A stretch of 64,000 bases of DNA from Yersinia canariae (GTDB lineage: Bacteria; Pseudomonadota; Gammaproteobacteria; Enterobacterales; Enterobacteriaceae): the NCBI RefSeq assembly GCF_009831415.1, contig NZ_CP043727.1, positions 2,108,001 to 2,172,000 on the forward strand, written 5' to 3'. This document shows, one piece after another, positions 40,142 to 50,731 of the stretch (position 1 is the stretch's first letter; every line of letters starts with the position of its first letter). The notes under the pieces were generated by a model. That model did no database searches and was not told where the DNA came from. It worked only from the letters and a program-made list of their open reading frames with translations. Both the position numbers and the translations under genes were made by a program.

Positions 40142-42141
40142 AAGCGATTGTATTTGCCTATCATGATATTGGCTGTGTTGGTCTGAAAGCCCTTGTTGAT
40201 GCAGGTTACGATATTCAGGCAGTATTTACCCATACTGACTCCCCTAATGAGAATCGTTTCTTCTCTTCCGTTGCCAGAGTGGCGGCGGATTTAGAATTGC
40301 CTGTATTTGCACCGGAAGATGTTAACCACCCATTGTGGATTGAACGCATTCAGCAGTTACAACCGGATATCATTTTCTCTTTCTACTACCGCAATATGCT
40401 TTGTGATGAGCTTTTATCATCGGCCTCGCGTGGAGGGTTCAATTTACATGGCTCCTTGCTACCCAAATATCGCGGGCGGGCGCCGATCAATTGGGCTTTA
40501 GTCAATGGTGAGACGCAAACCGGCGTAACCCTGCACAAAATGGTGAAGCAAGCCGATGCAGGCCCGATTGTTGGTCAGCATAAAGTCATGATTAGTGAGG
40601 TAGATACAGCATTAACTCTGCATGCAAAAATGCGCGATGCTGCTCATGAATTACTGAGCGATTTACTGCCTAAGATGAAAAACATCTCTCTGCCCTTGGT
40701 GCCGCAAAAAGAAGCGGAAGCCAGCTATTTTGGCCGCCGCACGGCAGCCGATGGCGAGATTAATTGGCAAAAATCAGCATCAGCAATCAATAATCTGGTG
40801 CGCGCAGTGACAGAGCCTTACCCCGGCGCATTCAGTTATCTTGGGCAACGCAAGTTGATCATCTGGCGCTCACGCCCACTCGACATTGCTCATAGCAAGC
40901 AACCCGGTACTGTGTTATCAACATCTCCATTGGTGGTGGCTTGTGGTAACGGTGCATTGGAAATTGTGACGGGTCAGGGCGAGGACGGCCTATATGTTCA
41001 GGGCAACCGTTTGGCGCAAGAGATGGGTATTGTCACTGACATCCGTCTGGGTAATAAGCCAAGCAATATCCTGAAAAGACGGACTCGGGTACTGATTTTG
41101 GGTGTCAACGGTTTCATTGGTAACCATTTAACTGAGCGTTTGTTACGTGATGACCGCTACGAAGTTTATGGTTTAGACATCGGTTCGGATGCCATCAGCC
41201 GTTTCCTGGATAACCCTTACTTCCATTTTGTCGAGGGCGATATCAGTATTCATTCTGAATGGATTGAATACCACATTAAAAAATGTGACGTTATTTTGCC
41301 GTTGGTGGCAATTGCGACGCCAATTGAATATACCCGTAATCCGCTGCGCGTTTTCGAATTGGATTTTGAAGAAAATCTAAAAATTGTCCGTGATTGCGTG
41401 AAATACAATAAGCGTATTGTCTTCCCATCGACGTCCGAAGTGTATGGTATGTGCGATGATAAGGAATTCGATGAAGATAGTTCGCGACTGATTGTTGGGC
41501 CAATCAATAAACAACGTTGGATTTACTCCGTGTCTAAGCAACTTTTGGACCGAGTTATCTGGGCCTACGGCGCTAAAGAAAATCTGAAATTTACATTGTT
41601 CCGCCCATTCAACTGGATGGGGCCGCGACTGGATAACCTTGATGCCGCCCGTATTGGCAGCTCCCGTGCGATTACCCAGCTTATATTGAATCTGGTCGAA
41701 GGCTCTCCAATTAAACTTGTCGATGGTGGGGAACAAAAACGCTGCTTTACCGATATTCATGATGGTATCGAAGCTTTATTCCGTATTATAGAGAACCGTG
41801 ATGGCGCTTGTGATGGTCAGATAATCAATATTGGTAACCCAACGAATGAGGCCAGTATTCGTGAGTTAGCGGAAATGCTATTAAGCAGTTTCGAAAAACA
41901 CGAATTACGCGATAAATTCCCGCCATTTGCCGGCTTTAAAGATATTGAAAGCAGCGCATATTATGGCAAAGGCTATCAGGATGTGGAACATCGTACGCCA
42001 AGCATTCGCAATGCGCGCCGTATCCTGCAATGGCAGCCAGAAATCGCCTTGCAACAAACTGTCACCGAAACATTGGATTTCTTCCTGCGTGGCGTTGTAT
42101 TTGAGCAGCATGAAACACCGAAGGATGAGCATCACGTATGA
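40138..42141 (+). CDS. arnA: Bifunctional UDP-glucuronate decarboxylase / UDP-Ara4N formyltransferase ArnA
   Basis: 667 residues, two enzymes fused. Residues 1-304: formyltransferase with the catalytic Asn-His in [18 protein letters not shown] (about 101) and Asp in ADAGPIVG. Residues about 315-667: NAD-dependent decarboxylase with [17 protein letters not shown] and the YSVSK motif. The two activities supply UDP-Ara4O to ArnB and formylate its product. Overlaps its neighbours by 4 bp on both sides. Confidence 0.97.
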   Translation: MKAIVFAYHDIGCVGLKALVDAGYDIQAVFTHTDSPNENRFFSSVARVAADLELPVFAPEDVNHPLWIERIQQLQPDIIFSFYYRNMLCDELLSSASRGGFNLHGSLLPKYRGRAPINWALVNGETQTGVTLHKMVKQADAGPIVGQHKVMISEVDTALTLHAKMRDAAHELLSDLLPKMKNISLPLVPQKEAEASYFGRRTAADGEINWQKSASAINNLVRAVTEPYPGAFSYLGQRKLIIWRSRPLDIAHSKQPGTVLSTSPLVVACGNGALEIVTGQGEDGLYVQGNRLAQEMGIVTDIRLGNKPSNILKRRTRVLILGVNGFIGNHLTERLLRDDRYEVYGLDIGSDAISRFLDNPYFHFVEGDISIHSEWIEYHIKKCDVILPLVAIATPIEYTRNPLRVFELDFEENLKIVRDCVKYNKRIVFPSTSEVYGMCDDKEFDEDSSRLIVGPINKQRWIYSVSKQLLDRVIWAYGAKENLKFTLFRPFNWMGPRLDNLDAARIGSSRAITQLILNLVEGSPIKLVDGGEQKRCFTDIHDGIEALFRIIENRDGACDGQIINIGNPTNEASIRELAEMLLSSFEKHELRDKFPPFAGFKDIESSAYYGKGYQDVEHRTPSIRNARRILQWQPEIALQQTVTETLDFFLRGVVFEQHETPKDEHHV

Positions 42142-43043
42142 AGCAAGTTGGCTTGAGGATTGATGTAGATACCTACCGAGGAACGAAGGAGGGTGTGCCA
42201 TCATTGCTCGCTGTACTGGAAAAGTATGAGATTAGTGCCAGCTTTTTCTTCAGTGTCGGGCCGGACAATATGGGGCGCCATTTATGGCGCCTTTTCCGCC
42301 CGCGTTTCTTGTGGAAAATGCTACGTTCTAATGCCGCCTCATTGTATGGCTGGGATATTTTGCTGGCTGGCACTGCGTGGCCGGGCAAACAGATCGCCAA
42401 GGACTTTGGCCCGTTGATGAAAGAGACTTTACAGGCGGGGCACGAGGTTGGTTTGCACGCTTGGGATCATCAAGGGTGGCAAGCTAAAGTGGCGACCTGG
42501 TCGGAACAACAATTAACTGAACAAGTACAATTAGGCGTTGATGCATTACAAAAGAGCATTCAGCAGCCAGTGACTTGTTCGGCGGCGGCTGGCTGGCGCG
42601 CAGATGAACGCGTTCTGGCCGTCAAGCAGTTGTTCGCATTCAGCTATAACAGTGATTGTCGCGGTACGCATCCTTTCCGCCCATTACTGCCCGATGGCAG
42701 CATTGGCAGCGTACAAATCCCTGTGACTTTACCTACTTACGATGAAGTCGTGGGCAGTGAGGTTCGAGCGGAAGATTTTAATGATTTCATCATGAATGCC
42801 ATTTTGCACGATAACGGTGTGCCGGTTTACACCATTCATGCTGAGGTCGAAGGGATGTCACAGGCATTGATGTTCGAGCAATTATTAATTATGGCGAGAG
42901 CGCGCGGTATCCAATTTTGTACTCTTAGTTCGCTATTGCCAGAAAATCAGGACTCACTCCCTGTGGGGAAAGTTGTGCGTGCTGCCTTTCCAGGCCGAGA
43001 GGGGTGGTTAGGGTGTCAGTCAGATATAAAGGGTACGCAATGA
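42138..43043 (+). CDS. arnD: Ara4FN deformylase ArnD
   Basis: 301-residue polysaccharide-deacetylase-like enzyme that removes the formyl group from undecaprenyl-phosphate-Ara4FN. Motif [19 protein letters not shown] at the N-terminus holds the metal-binding aspartates; [13 protein letters not shown] (about 102) holds the metal histidines. ATGA overlaps with arnA and arnT. Confidence 0.96.
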   Translation: MKQVGLRIDVDTYRGTKEGVPSLLAVLEKYEISASFFFSVGPDNMGRHLWRLFRPRFLWKMLRSNAASLYGWDILLAGTAWPGKQIAKDFGPLMKETLQAGHEVGLHAWDHQGWQAKVATWSEQQLTEQVQLGVDALQKSIQQPVTCSAAAGWRADERVLAVKQLFAFSYNSDCRGTHPFRPLLPDGSIGSVQIPVTLPTYDEVVGSEVRAEDFNDFIMNAILHDNGVPVYTIHAEVEGMSQALMFEQLLIMARARGIQFCTLSSLLPENQDSLPVGKVVRAAFPGREGWLGCQSDIKGTQ

Positions 43044-44704
43044 AGTTGTTAAAAGGAAGTGGCGCTGCGCTGCTGTCACTGTTTTTTGCTCTGGTTTATC
43101 TCTTACCGATTAATAGCCGTTTATTATGGCAGCCCGATGAAACTCGTTATGCTGAAATCAGTCGTGAGATGTTACAGCGCGGCGACTGGGTCGTCCCGCA
43201 TTTGCTCGGGATTCGTTATTTTGAAAAACCTATCGCGGGCTATTGGTTTAATAATATTAGCCAGTGGATTTTTGGTGATACTAATTTCGCCGTAAGATTT
43301 GGTTCAATATTCAGTACCGCTTTGAGTGCTGTCTTGGTGTATTGGTTGGCCAACTTATTGTGGCGTAATCGCTCCACTTCATTTTTGGCCGCCTTAATTT
43401 ACCTCTCCATGCTATTAGTATTTAGTATTGGCTCTTATGCCGTGCTGGATCCGATGATTTCATTGTGGCTCACCGCTTCAATGGTCTGTTTTTATCTCAC
43501 TTTACGCGCTGAGACGACGAAACAAAAAGCAGGTGCCTATCTTCTCCTCGGTTTGGCTTGCGGTATGGGCTTTATGACCAAGGGCTTTCTGGCATTGGCT
43601 GTGCCGGTTATCTCAGTATTGCCGATTGTGATACAGCAAAAAAGGATAAAAGATCTCGTCGTTTTTGGTCCGATAGCCATTGTGGGGGCGGTGATATTGA
43701 GCTTGCCGTGGGCATTAGCGATTGCTCAACGCGAGCCTGATTTTTGGCATTACTTTTTCTGGGTTGAACATATTCAGCGATTTGCGGAAAAGGATGCTCA
43801 GCACAAAGCCCCTATTTGGTATTACCTGCCCGTTTTGGCCGCGGGTGTTTTGCCATGGCTAGGATTATTACCCGGTGCCTTACTTAAAGGGTGGCGCGAG
43901 CGGGTTACCAGACCTGAGTTATTCTTCCTGCTCAGTTGGGTGTTAATGCCACTACTGTTTTTCAGTGTGGCCAAAGGCAAGCTTCCAACCTATATCCTGC
44001 CCTGTATGGCACCATTATCTTTGCTGATGGCCGCCTATGCCACTGATTGTGCTGATAAGATGCGGATGCGCGCACTGAGGATTAATGGCGCGATAAATCT
44101 GGTTTTTGGGCTTATTTGCGCACTGGCTATCCTCGTTATTGGTATGGGATGGGTGGCTCATCTGGTGGCTTACGAACCTCATGAGCAGCAAAAAGTCATT
44201 CTGGCGACCGTGGCTTTTGCCGTGTGGGGGGGCGTTGGTTTTGTCACTTTACGTCATAATGCACGGCATTGGCGCTGGGCTGCGGCTTGCCCATTACTGT
44301 TTATTTTGCTGGTTGGCTATTTGATTCCGCAACAGGTCATTGACTCCAAACAGCCGCAAAACTTTATTCAGAGAAATTTTGATGAGCTCAATAGCAGCCG
44401 TTATGTGGCGGCCGACAGTGTGGGTGTTGCGGCTGGGTTGGCGTGGGAACTCAAACGTAGTGATATCTTGATGTTCAGCGAGAAAGGCGAGCTGACTTAT
44501 GGGTTGAATTATGCTGACAGTAAAGATAATTTTATCAATGGACAAGATTTCAATGACTGGTTGGCTCATGCCCGGCAGCAAGGTGACGTTTCTCTGGTGA
44601 TTCAATTATCTCGTAATGAGAAAATTCCAGATAATCTACCCGCAGCAGATAAGGTTAACCTAATGAATCGCTTGGCACTTTTGTGGTACAAGAAAACACC
44701 ATGA
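43040..44704 (+). CDS. arnT: Lipid A aminoarabinose transferase ArnT
   Basis: Integral-membrane glycosyltransferase (GT83), 554 residues with about 12-13 membrane segments and a C-terminal periplasmic domain. The first periplasmic loop carries the catalytic acidic pair in [15 protein letters not shown] (about 34). Adds L-Ara4N to lipid A, giving polymyxin resistance. The ATG at 43040 overlaps the arnD stop; the longer frame to 43004 is inside arnD. Confidence 0.96.
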   Translation: MKLLKGSGAALLSLFFALVYLLPINSRLLWQPDETRYAEISREMLQRGDWVVPHLLGIRYFEKPIAGYWFNNISQWIFGDTNFAVRFGSIFSTALSAVLVYWLANLLWRNRSTSFLAALIYLSMLLVFSIGSYAVLDPMISLWLTASMVCFYLTLRAETTKQKAGAYLLLGLACGMGFMTKGFLALAVPVISVLPIVIQQKRIKDLVVFGPIAIVGAVILSLPWALAIAQREPDFWHYFFWVEHIQRFAEKDAQHKAPIWYYLPVLAAGVLPWLGLLPGALLKGWRERVTRPELFFLLSWVLMPLLFFSVAKGKLPTYILPCMAPLSLLMAAYATDCADKMRMRALRINGAINLVFGLICALAILVIGMGWVAHLVAYEPHEQQKVILATVAFAVWGGVGFVTLRHNARHWRWAAACPLLFILLVGYLIPQQVIDSKQPQNFIQRNFDELNSSRYVAADSVGVAAGLAWELKRSDILMFSEKGELTYGLNYADSKDNFINGQDFNDWLAHARQQGDVSLVIQLSRNEKIPDNLPAADKVNLMNRLALLWYKKTP

Positions 44705-45045
44705 CAAGTTATCTGCTCTTGATAATGGTCAGTTTATTGACCTGTGCCGGGCAATTGTGTCAAAAGCAAGCGGTGCAATCTTGGGCGCTGTCACGAGAAG
44801 AACGGCTGACGCCCACATTGTGCTGGCTTGCCAGTGCCGTGTTGTTACTCGGGGTGGGGATGTTGCTATGGTTACGTTTACTGCAACATTTGCCCCTGAG
44901 TGTCGCTTATCCGATCCTCAGCTTTAATTTCGTGCTGGTCACTTTGGCGGCCCAACTGTTCTATGGTGAGAAGGCAACTTCTCGCCATTGGTTAGGGATT
45001 GCTGCCATTATGTTGGGTATTCTTTTGATTAGTTGGCATTTATGA
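44701..45045 (+). CDS. arnE: Undecaprenyl-phosphate-Ara4N flippase subunit ArnE
   Basis: Small multidrug-resistance-like protein, 114 residues with four membrane segments, forming a flippase with ArnF that moves the lipid-linked sugar to the periplasmic face. ATGA overlap with arnT supports the start at 44701 ([13 protein letters not shown]) over the longer frame. Confidence 0.94.
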   Translation: MTSYLLLIMVSLLTCAGQLCQKQAVQSWALSREERLTPTLCWLASAVLLLGVGMLLWLRLLQHLPLSVAYPILSFNFVLVTLAAQLFYGEKATSRHWLGIAAIMLGILLISWHL

Positions 45046-45428
45046 AAGGGTATTGCTGGGGAATAGGAAGTGTGGTGCTGGTGACTGCCGCCCAACTAAT
45101 ACTCAAATGGGGCATGATGAATACACCATTAATGTCATTGGCTGATATTAATGTGCAATTCTTAGTCAATCATCTGCCACAATTAATTGCGGTTATTTGT
45201 GGGCTGGTGGGATATGCCTTATCAATGCTGTGTTGGTTTTTTGCATTAAGATATTTGCCACTTAATCGCGCATATCCACTGTTGAGTCTGAGTTATGCGT
45301 TAGTTTATTTGGGGGCGGTATCACTGCCTTGGTTCAGTGAGTCTGCAACCTTACTGAAAACATTAGGCGCCGGTTTTATCCTGTTGGGAATATGGCTGAT
45401 TAATACAAAACCAGTAAAAAAGGGTTAA
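45042..45428 (+). CDS. arnF: Undecaprenyl-phosphate-Ara4N flippase subunit ArnF
   Basis: 128 residues, four membrane segments, partner of ArnE. Start at 45042 ([11 protein letters not shown]) overlaps the arnE stop as ATGA. Conserved [23 protein letters not shown] near 78. Last gene of the arn operon; no clear terminator was seen directly behind it. Confidence 0.94.
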   Translation: MKGYCWGIGSVVLVTAAQLILKWGMMNTPLMSLADINVQFLVNHLPQLIAVICGLVGYALSMLCWFFALRYLPLNRAYPLLSLSYALVYLGAVSLPWFSESATLLKTLGAGFILLGIWLINTKPVKKG

Positions 45429-45558
45429 ATCTATTATCTCATTCATATTACTTGTTTTTTCCAAACTCGATAGCTAAATTACCCCTATAGAAGTCGTTCA
45501 TTAGCCAATAGCTGATTGTCTGGTGAATTGGCTAAGTCTTACCTTTGGTGAATTATCG

Positions 45559-46023
45559 ATGCGGATACGTTTCTGGATCTTTCTTATCAGTATGATCCTC
45601 GCGGGTTGTAGCAGCCATGCCCCAACACCCAGTGGCCATCTGTCTGATTCAATTGTGGTGGTTGCCAAGCTGAATGAACAACTGCGCCAATGGGAAGGTA
45701 CACCTTATCGTAATGGCGGGTTAGATCAACGCGGCGTTGATTGTTCTGGTTTTGTTTACCGCACATTCCGCGATCGGTTTGATATGCAATTACCTCGCAC
45801 GACTCTCGCGCAAACCACCTTAGGCACCAAAGTCTCCCGTGATGAACTGATGCCGGGTGATTTGGTGTTCTTTAAAACCGGTAGCGGCCAGAATGGATTA
45901 CACGTTGGTATTTATGATACCAATGATGAATTCATCCATGCCTCAACAAGCAAAGGGGTCATTCGCTCTTCGCTCGAGAATGTTTACTGGAAACGTGTGT
46001 ATTGGCAAGCGCGTCGGATGTGA
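45559..46023 (+). CDS. nlpC: NlpC/P60 family lipoprotein NlpC
   Basis: Predicted outer-membrane lipoprotein peptidase of 154 residues. Lipobox ILAGC (Cys16). The NlpC/P60 catalytic cysteine is in GVDCSGFVYRTF (about 63), the histidine in GLHVGIYD (about 114), and the third residue in FIHAST. The frame reaches back to a GTG at 45523, but the ATG at 45559 gives a proper lipoprotein signal and the E. coli length. Confidence 0.93.
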   Translation: MRIRFWIFLISMILAGCSSHAPTPSGHLSDSIVVVAKLNEQLRQWEGTPYRNGGLDQRGVDCSGFVYRTFRDRFDMQLPRTTLAQTTLGTKVSRDELMPGDLVFFKTGSGQNGLHVGIYDTNDEFIHASTSKGVIRSSLENVYWKRVYWQARRM

Positions 46024-46114
46024 ATAGGGCATTGAATCGATAGGCCGAACTTAAAGATATCTATGCCGGTTATGTTATCTTAGTGGCTGCTTATTTTGGT
46101 TCGGAGCCGCGTTT

Positions 46115-47131
46115 ATGTCATCCCTTCGGTTACTCATTTCTGATTCCTATGATCCCTGGTTTAATCTGGCGGTAGAAGAGTGTATTTTCCGTCAAATGTC
46201 ACCGGAACAACGGGTTCTGTTTTTATGGCGTAATGCTGATACCGTGGTTATCGGCCGTGCGCAGAATCCATGGAAAGAGTGTAATACCCGGCGCATGGAA
46301 CAAGACGGTGTGAAGCTGGCTCGGCGTAGCAGCGGCGGCGGGGCGGTATTTCACGATTTGGGTAACACCTGCTTCACCTTTATGGCGGGTAAGCCGGAAT
46401 ATGATAAAACGATATCAACTCAAATTATTCTGAATGCGTTAGCCGCCCTTGGCGTCCAGGCCACAGCATCAGGTCGTAACGACTTGGTGGTGGTGACGGA
46501 TGATGGTGAGCGCAAAGTCTCTGGCTCCGCTTATAAAGAAACCAAAGATCGCGGTTTTCACCATGGGACATTGTTACTGAATGCCGACCTCAATCGTTTG
46601 GCTGATTATCTCAATCCAGACCCGAAAAAATTACAAGCGAAAGGGATTACCTCCGTACGATCACGAGTGACTAACTTGGTAGAGTTGTTACCGGGCATTG
46701 ATCACGAGAAAATTTGCGCCGCCATTGAGCATGCTTTCTTCAACTATTATGATGAAAAAGTCCCCGCAGAAATAATCTCTCCACAAGCATTACCCGATCT
46801 CCCCGGTTTCGCTGAACAATTTGCCCGGCAGAGTAGCTGGGAATGGAATTTCGGTCAGGCCCCGGCATTTAGTCATCTGGTCGATACCCGCTTTATCTGG
46901 GGCGGAATTGAACTACATTTTGATGTATTGCACGGTGCAATTGATCGCTGCCAGATATTCACTGACAGCTTGAATCCGGCCCCGCTGGAGGCACTCGCTG
47001 AACGATTACAGGGAGTGACTTATCGTCCTGATGCCATTAATGCCGTTTGCTTGCGATTAAGTGAAGACTTTCCCGAGTCACAAGCTGAGTTACTGCAAGT
47101 TCGCCACTGGTTGGCGGAGGTATTACGCTGA
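46115..47131 (+). CDS. lplA: Lipoate-protein ligase A
   Basis: 338-residue enzyme that activates lipoate with ATP and attaches it to dehydrogenase E2 and GcvH lysines. Motifs [15 protein letters not shown] (about 70) and [21 protein letters not shown] (about 133) form the lipoyl-AMP site; the C-terminal accessory domain starts near 250. Confidence 0.96.
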   Translation: MSSLRLLISDSYDPWFNLAVEECIFRQMSPEQRVLFLWRNADTVVIGRAQNPWKECNTRRMEQDGVKLARRSSGGGAVFHDLGNTCFTFMAGKPEYDKTISTQIILNALAALGVQATASGRNDLVVVTDDGERKVSGSAYKETKDRGFHHGTLLLNADLNRLADYLNPDPKKLQAKGITSVRSRVTNLVELLPGIDHEKICAAIEHAFFNYYDEKVPAEIISPQALPDLPGFAEQFARQSSWEWNFGQAPAFSHLVDTRFIWGGIELHFDVLHGAIDRCQIFTDSLNPAPLEALAERLQGVTYRPDAINAVCLRLSEDFPESQAELLQVRHWLAEVLR

Positions 47132-47185
47132 TGTTTATAATGAGCCTTATTAGAGGCTTAGCCACGGGCTGGCATAAACGCCGTT

Positions 47186-47242
47186 CGAACACTTTGTCAC
47201 TCAGTTGTCGCCTTTCGGCAACTCGAATTATTTAGGGCATAT
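47186..47242 (+). repeat. ERIC right-end remnant upstream of selO
   Basis: TTGTCGCCTTTCGGCAACTC followed by GAATTATTTAGGGCATAT is the right end of an ERIC. The left half is not recognisable. Its terminal AGGG (47234-47237) is positioned as the ribosome binding site of selO. Confidence 0.8.
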
Positions 47243-47246
47243 GAGT

Positions 47247-48701
47247 ATGAATGATAAAACACCTCAGTTTAATAACAGTTATGCGCAACAACTGAGCGGT
47301 TTTTATACTCACTTGCAGCCAACCCCCTTAACAGGGGCGCGCCTGCTATATCACAGTGAGCCGCTTGCCAGAGAGCTGGAACTTGATGCCAGTTGGTTCC
47401 GTGCGCCGAAAGCGGCGGTGTGGGCGGGCGAAACGCTATTACCCGGTATGGATCCTTTGGCACAAGTGTACAGTGGTCACCAATTTGGTATGTGGGCTGG
47501 GCAGTTAGGCGATGGGCGCGGTATTTTGCTGGGTGAACAACAACTTAGTGATGGCCGCCATATGGACTGGCATTTGAAAGGGGCCGGATTAACGCCCTAT
47601 TCTCGAATGGGGGATGGACGGGCGGTGCTGCGCTCAGTCGTCCGCGAGTTCTTAGCCTCCGAAGCTTTACACCACTTAGGTGTTCCCACCAGCCGTGCAT
47701 TAACCATCGTGACCAGCGACCATCCGGTTTATCGCGAGCAAGCAGAGAGAGGGGCGATGTTGCTGCGGGTGGCTGAAAGTCATGTTCGTTTTGGCCATTT
47801 CGAGCATTTTTACTATCGGCAACAGCCCACGCAAGTCAAACAGCTTGCGGATTATGTGATTGCCCGGCACTGGCCGCAACTTGTCGGACAAGAGGAGTGC
47901 TACCTGCTGTGGTTTACTGATGTGGTCGAGCGCACTGCACGGCTGATGGCGCATTGGCAAACCATTGGTTTTGCCCATGGAGTGATGAACACCGACAATA
48001 TGTCGATACTGGGCATTACCATGGATTATGGCCCATTCGGTTTTCTTGATGATTATGTGCCCGGTTATATATGTAACCATTCAGATCATCAAGGGCGCTA
48101 TGCTTTCGACAATCAGCCCGCGGTTGCACTGTGGAATTTGCATCGGCTGGGGCAGGCGCTGTCAGGTTTACTGACCACTGGGCAATTGCAGCGGGCGTTA
48201 GAAGCTTATGAACCAGAATTAATGGCGGCTTACGGTCAGCAAATGCGCGCAAAATTAGGCTTTTTTGAACGTGACAGTCAGGATAATGACTTACTGGCGG
48301 GATTATTGAGTTTGATGATAAAAGAAGGGCGAGATTATACCCGAACCTTCCGCATGCTGAGTGACGTTGAAATACACTCGGCGCAATCGCCATTGCGGGA
48401 TGATTTTATCGACCGAGCGGCTTTTGACAGTTGGTTCCGCCGTTATCGCACACGTTTGCAACAAGAATCAATTGGTGATGCACAGCGCCAACAAGCCATG
48501 AAAGCGGTCAATCCTAAGTACATATTGCGGAATTATTTGGCACAACTTGCTATCGATCACGCAGAAAAGGATGATATTCAGCCATTGCAACGTTTGCATC
48601 AGGCCTTACAGCAACCTTTTGCTGACCAACCTGAGTTCAATGAGTTCGCAGCATTGCCACCGGATTGGGGAAAACATCTGGAAATTTCCTGTTCCAGTTA
48701 G
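47247..48701 (+). CDS. selO: Protein adenylyltransferase SelO (YdiU)
   Basis: Pseudokinase-fold AMPylator, 484 residues from the ATG at 47247 (MNDKTPQF), which has AGGG nine bases upstream; ATG at 47241 is possible and the frame to 47205 runs into the ERIC. Conserved [39 protein letters not shown] and [13 protein letters not shown] (metal/nucleotide site). The C-terminus is EISCSS, with cysteine where eukaryotic SelO has selenocysteine. Confidence 0.95.
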   Translation: MNDKTPQFNNSYAQQLSGFYTHLQPTPLTGARLLYHSEPLARELELDASWFRAPKAAVWAGETLLPGMDPLAQVYSGHQFGMWAGQLGDGRGILLGEQQLSDGRHMDWHLKGAGLTPYSRMGDGRAVLRSVVREFLASEALHHLGVPTSRALTIVTSDHPVYREQAERGAMLLRVAESHVRFGHFEHFYYRQQPTQVKQLADYVIARHWPQLVGQEECYLLWFTDVVERTARLMAHWQTIGFAHGVMNTDNMSILGITMDYGPFGFLDDYVPGYICNHSDHQGRYAFDNQPAVALWNLHRLGQALSGLLTTGQLQRALEAYEPELMAAYGQQMRAKLGFFERDSQDNDLLAGLLSLMIKEGRDYTRTFRMLSDVEIHSAQSPLRDDFIDRAAFDSWFRRYRTRLQQESIGDAQRQQAMKAVNPKYILRNYLAQLAIDHAEKDDIQPLQRLHQALQQPFADQPEFNEFAALPPDWGKHLEISCSS

Positions 48702-48709
48702 TCAGTATG

Positions 48710-48738
48710 GGTGGCAGATTTAACATCCCTGCCACCGT
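48710..48738. terminator. Hairpin between convergent selO and hemT
   Basis: GGTGGCAG and CTGCCACC form an 8-bp stem with a long loop in the 61-bp gap. There is no T-run on either side, so termination is only suggested by its position. Confidence 0.45.
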
Positions 48739-48762
48739 CTTGCTCGACGTTTGGGCACCACG

Positions 48763-49578
48763 TCAATGTGATTGCGCCGCCGCACGAAGTTGTTTGAGGA
48801 TATCCGGGGTTTGCAAGCCGAACCCCAGTAAAGCAATATCATCAATCACTAACAGCCGTTTTTGTTGACCCGCAGGTGTTAGCGCGAGGCCGGGTAAACG
48901 CCAGACATTGTCTATGTCCTTAAGTGCCGCGACCCCATGGGTGGTCACAATCAGCAAGTCGGGAGCACTGGCAATGATCCCTTCTTGAGATAAGGGCCGA
49001 TACCCGCTAAATCCCTCAATTGCATTTTTCAATCCTGAAGCCCTGAACATACTATCAGCAGCGGTATCCAAACCGGCCGCCAACGGGGGGATTCCCGCAT
49101 GAATCATGACAAATAAGGCTTTTACTGGCAGCGGCGTTGACACAACTGTGGCCAACTGCTGTTGGTAATGTTCTATCAGTTGTTGGCCTTTTTCTTCTTG
49201 ATTCACGGCGGCGGCAATTAACTGTATCTTATCTATCACTTTTTCCGGCGATTTATCGGCCGGAACATAGATAAGCTGGACCCCGAATTCCTTGACTTGT
49301 CTTAATGCTCGTGATGGCTCCGCGCGCTCACTACTTAAAATCAATGTGGGTTTTAGCGCCAGAATGCCTTCCGTGTTGAGCAGTCGCATATAGCCGACGT
49401 CGGGCAATGTTTTTAGCGCCACCGGGTTTAGGCTGGTGCTATCCCGGCCGACAATAAGTTCGCCAGCTCCCAATGCATAGACGATTTCAGAAACATCACC
49501 GCCAATAGTGACAATACGTTGCGTGGCAATGCAGTTCATTGAAAGAAAAAATATAAGTGCAACGACCAATTTACTCAT
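48763..49578 (-). CDS. hemT: Periplasmic hemin-binding protein HemT/HmuT
   Basis: Cluster A-II binding protein of 271 residues for heme. Signal peptide about residues 1-19. Family features are [28 protein letters not shown] at the N-terminus, [23 protein letters not shown], and [21 protein letters not shown] in the C-lobe. Overlaps the hemS stop by 8 bp. The next gene downstream (selO) is convergent and only 61 bp away, so no hemU/hemV follow. Confidence 0.92.
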   Translation of the reverse strand: MSKLVVALIFFLSMNCIATQRIVTIGGDVSEIVYALGAGELIVGRDSTSLNPVALKTLPDVGYMRLLNTEGILALKPTLILSSERAEPSRALRQVKEFGVQLIYVPADKSPEKVIDKIQLIAAAVNQEEKGQQLIEHYQQQLATVVSTPLPVKALFVMIHAGIPPLAAGLDTAADSMFRASGLKNAIEGFSGYRPLSQEGIIASAPDLLIVTTHGVAALKDIDNVWRLPGLALTPAGQQKRLLVIDDIALLGFGLQTPDILKQLRAAAQSH

Positions 49579-50617
49579 TCACAGAACCTATGGCAGCCAA
49601 TGCGGCAATTTGCTCATGCCATTGACTTTGCTCGGGTTGATCTTCATTGCGCTGACCAAAAATTTGCAAAATATGCTTACCGTGCTTATCAAGCAATTCC
49701 AGACTCGTGACAAAACCCGCCTTGGTGGGTTTACGTGTTACCCAACTTTCGGTGATGGCCTGTTGGTTTAAATACAAATCAAACTGATGGCTTTTCACTT
49801 TAACCGAATGATTATCATCAGAAATATCGAACTTCTCAATGATGCCGGTGAATATTTGCATGCATCCGTTGTTTCCCACGAAGAGCATGATTTCATTCCG
49901 GCAAGTATGTGCGGCGTTAATTATTTGTATTAAGGCTTTATTATCGACGCGATAAGCTAAGTCGTCTCCGACAGCCCGGAAAGCTTGTTTGCGGGTGATA
50001 TTATGGCGTTTGAGCAGCATGAAAAATTGATGAATATCATTCATTTTTCGCCATTCGGCATCAATGATGGCACCGTCGATATCAGGTTCGGCATGGGGGA
50101 TTTCATCGGCGGGTTCTAATACCAGCAGCGGATTATCGGGGGTGCGGTATTTTTCTACCAACGCCTGCCAGGCATCCAGATTGGTTTCCTCAATACAATA
50201 GATTCGATGAACGGTATTACCTTGGAAATCAAAACACTGAATGCTGAGTTCTTCACCTCGTTTTGTTGTTTCGCGCAGACTGAAAACAGAGTTCCAGTGG
50301 CGAAAGAATAATCTTAAATCCAGCGCGCGGGGGTTAAGAATCAAACCGAGATGGCCATGTAGGCGTAAGTTCCGATATTCCCCTATAACCTCATGTACTG
50401 CATGTTGATTAGACGTAATGGCGCGGGTGAGGCCGACATTTTCTAACTCGGTAAGCAAGATACTGGCACTGATATCTAACCGTTGCGCATCTTCACCCAC
50501 TCGGGCATAGGCCAGTTCCGCCTCACTGATCTTCAGCTTGTGTGCTAATTCACGGGGGGAAAGCTCTGGGTGAGATTGCTTGGTGTTGAGATAGTGTTGG
50601 GACAGTGTCATTTCCAT
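49571..50617 (-). CDS. hemS: Hemin-degrading/transport factor HemS
   Basis: Cytoplasmic heme-binding/degrading protein of 348 residues made of two repeated halves. The proximal heme-ligand histidine is in [20 protein letters not shown] (about 195), followed by [33 protein letters not shown] sequence near the C-terminus is typical. Sequence differs markedly from the well-known Y. enterocolitica HemS, so it is probably a second lineage. Confidence 0.92.
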   Translation of the reverse strand: MEMTLSQHYLNTKQSHPELSPRELAHKLKISEAELAYARVGEDAQRLDISASILLTELENVGLTRAITSNQHAVHEVIGEYRNLRLHGHLGLILNPRALDLRLFFRHWNSVFSLRETTKRGEELSIQCFDFQGNTVHRIYCIEETNLDAWQALVEKYRTPDNPLLVLEPADEIPHAEPDIDGAIIDAEWRKMNDIHQFFMLLKRHNITRKQAFRAVGDDLAYRVDNKALIQIINAAHTCRNEIMLFVGNNGCMQIFTGIIEKFDISDDNHSVKVKSHQFDLYLNQQAITESWVTRKPTKAGFVTSLELLDKHGKHILQIFGQRNEDQPEQSQWHEQIAALAAIGSVNE

Positions 50618-50731
50618 TTATGAATTCCTTTATCATATAGTGTCGCAGCTTGTATCACTGCGACAGGGTCCATTGCGCTACTTAATTATGGTCACTTATT
50701 GACCAGTTACCATGTTTGAATGGATGAAAAA

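Noticed and set aside
47205..47246. Longer N-terminus for selO
   Set aside because: The extra residues are translated ERIC sequence and lack a ribosome site.
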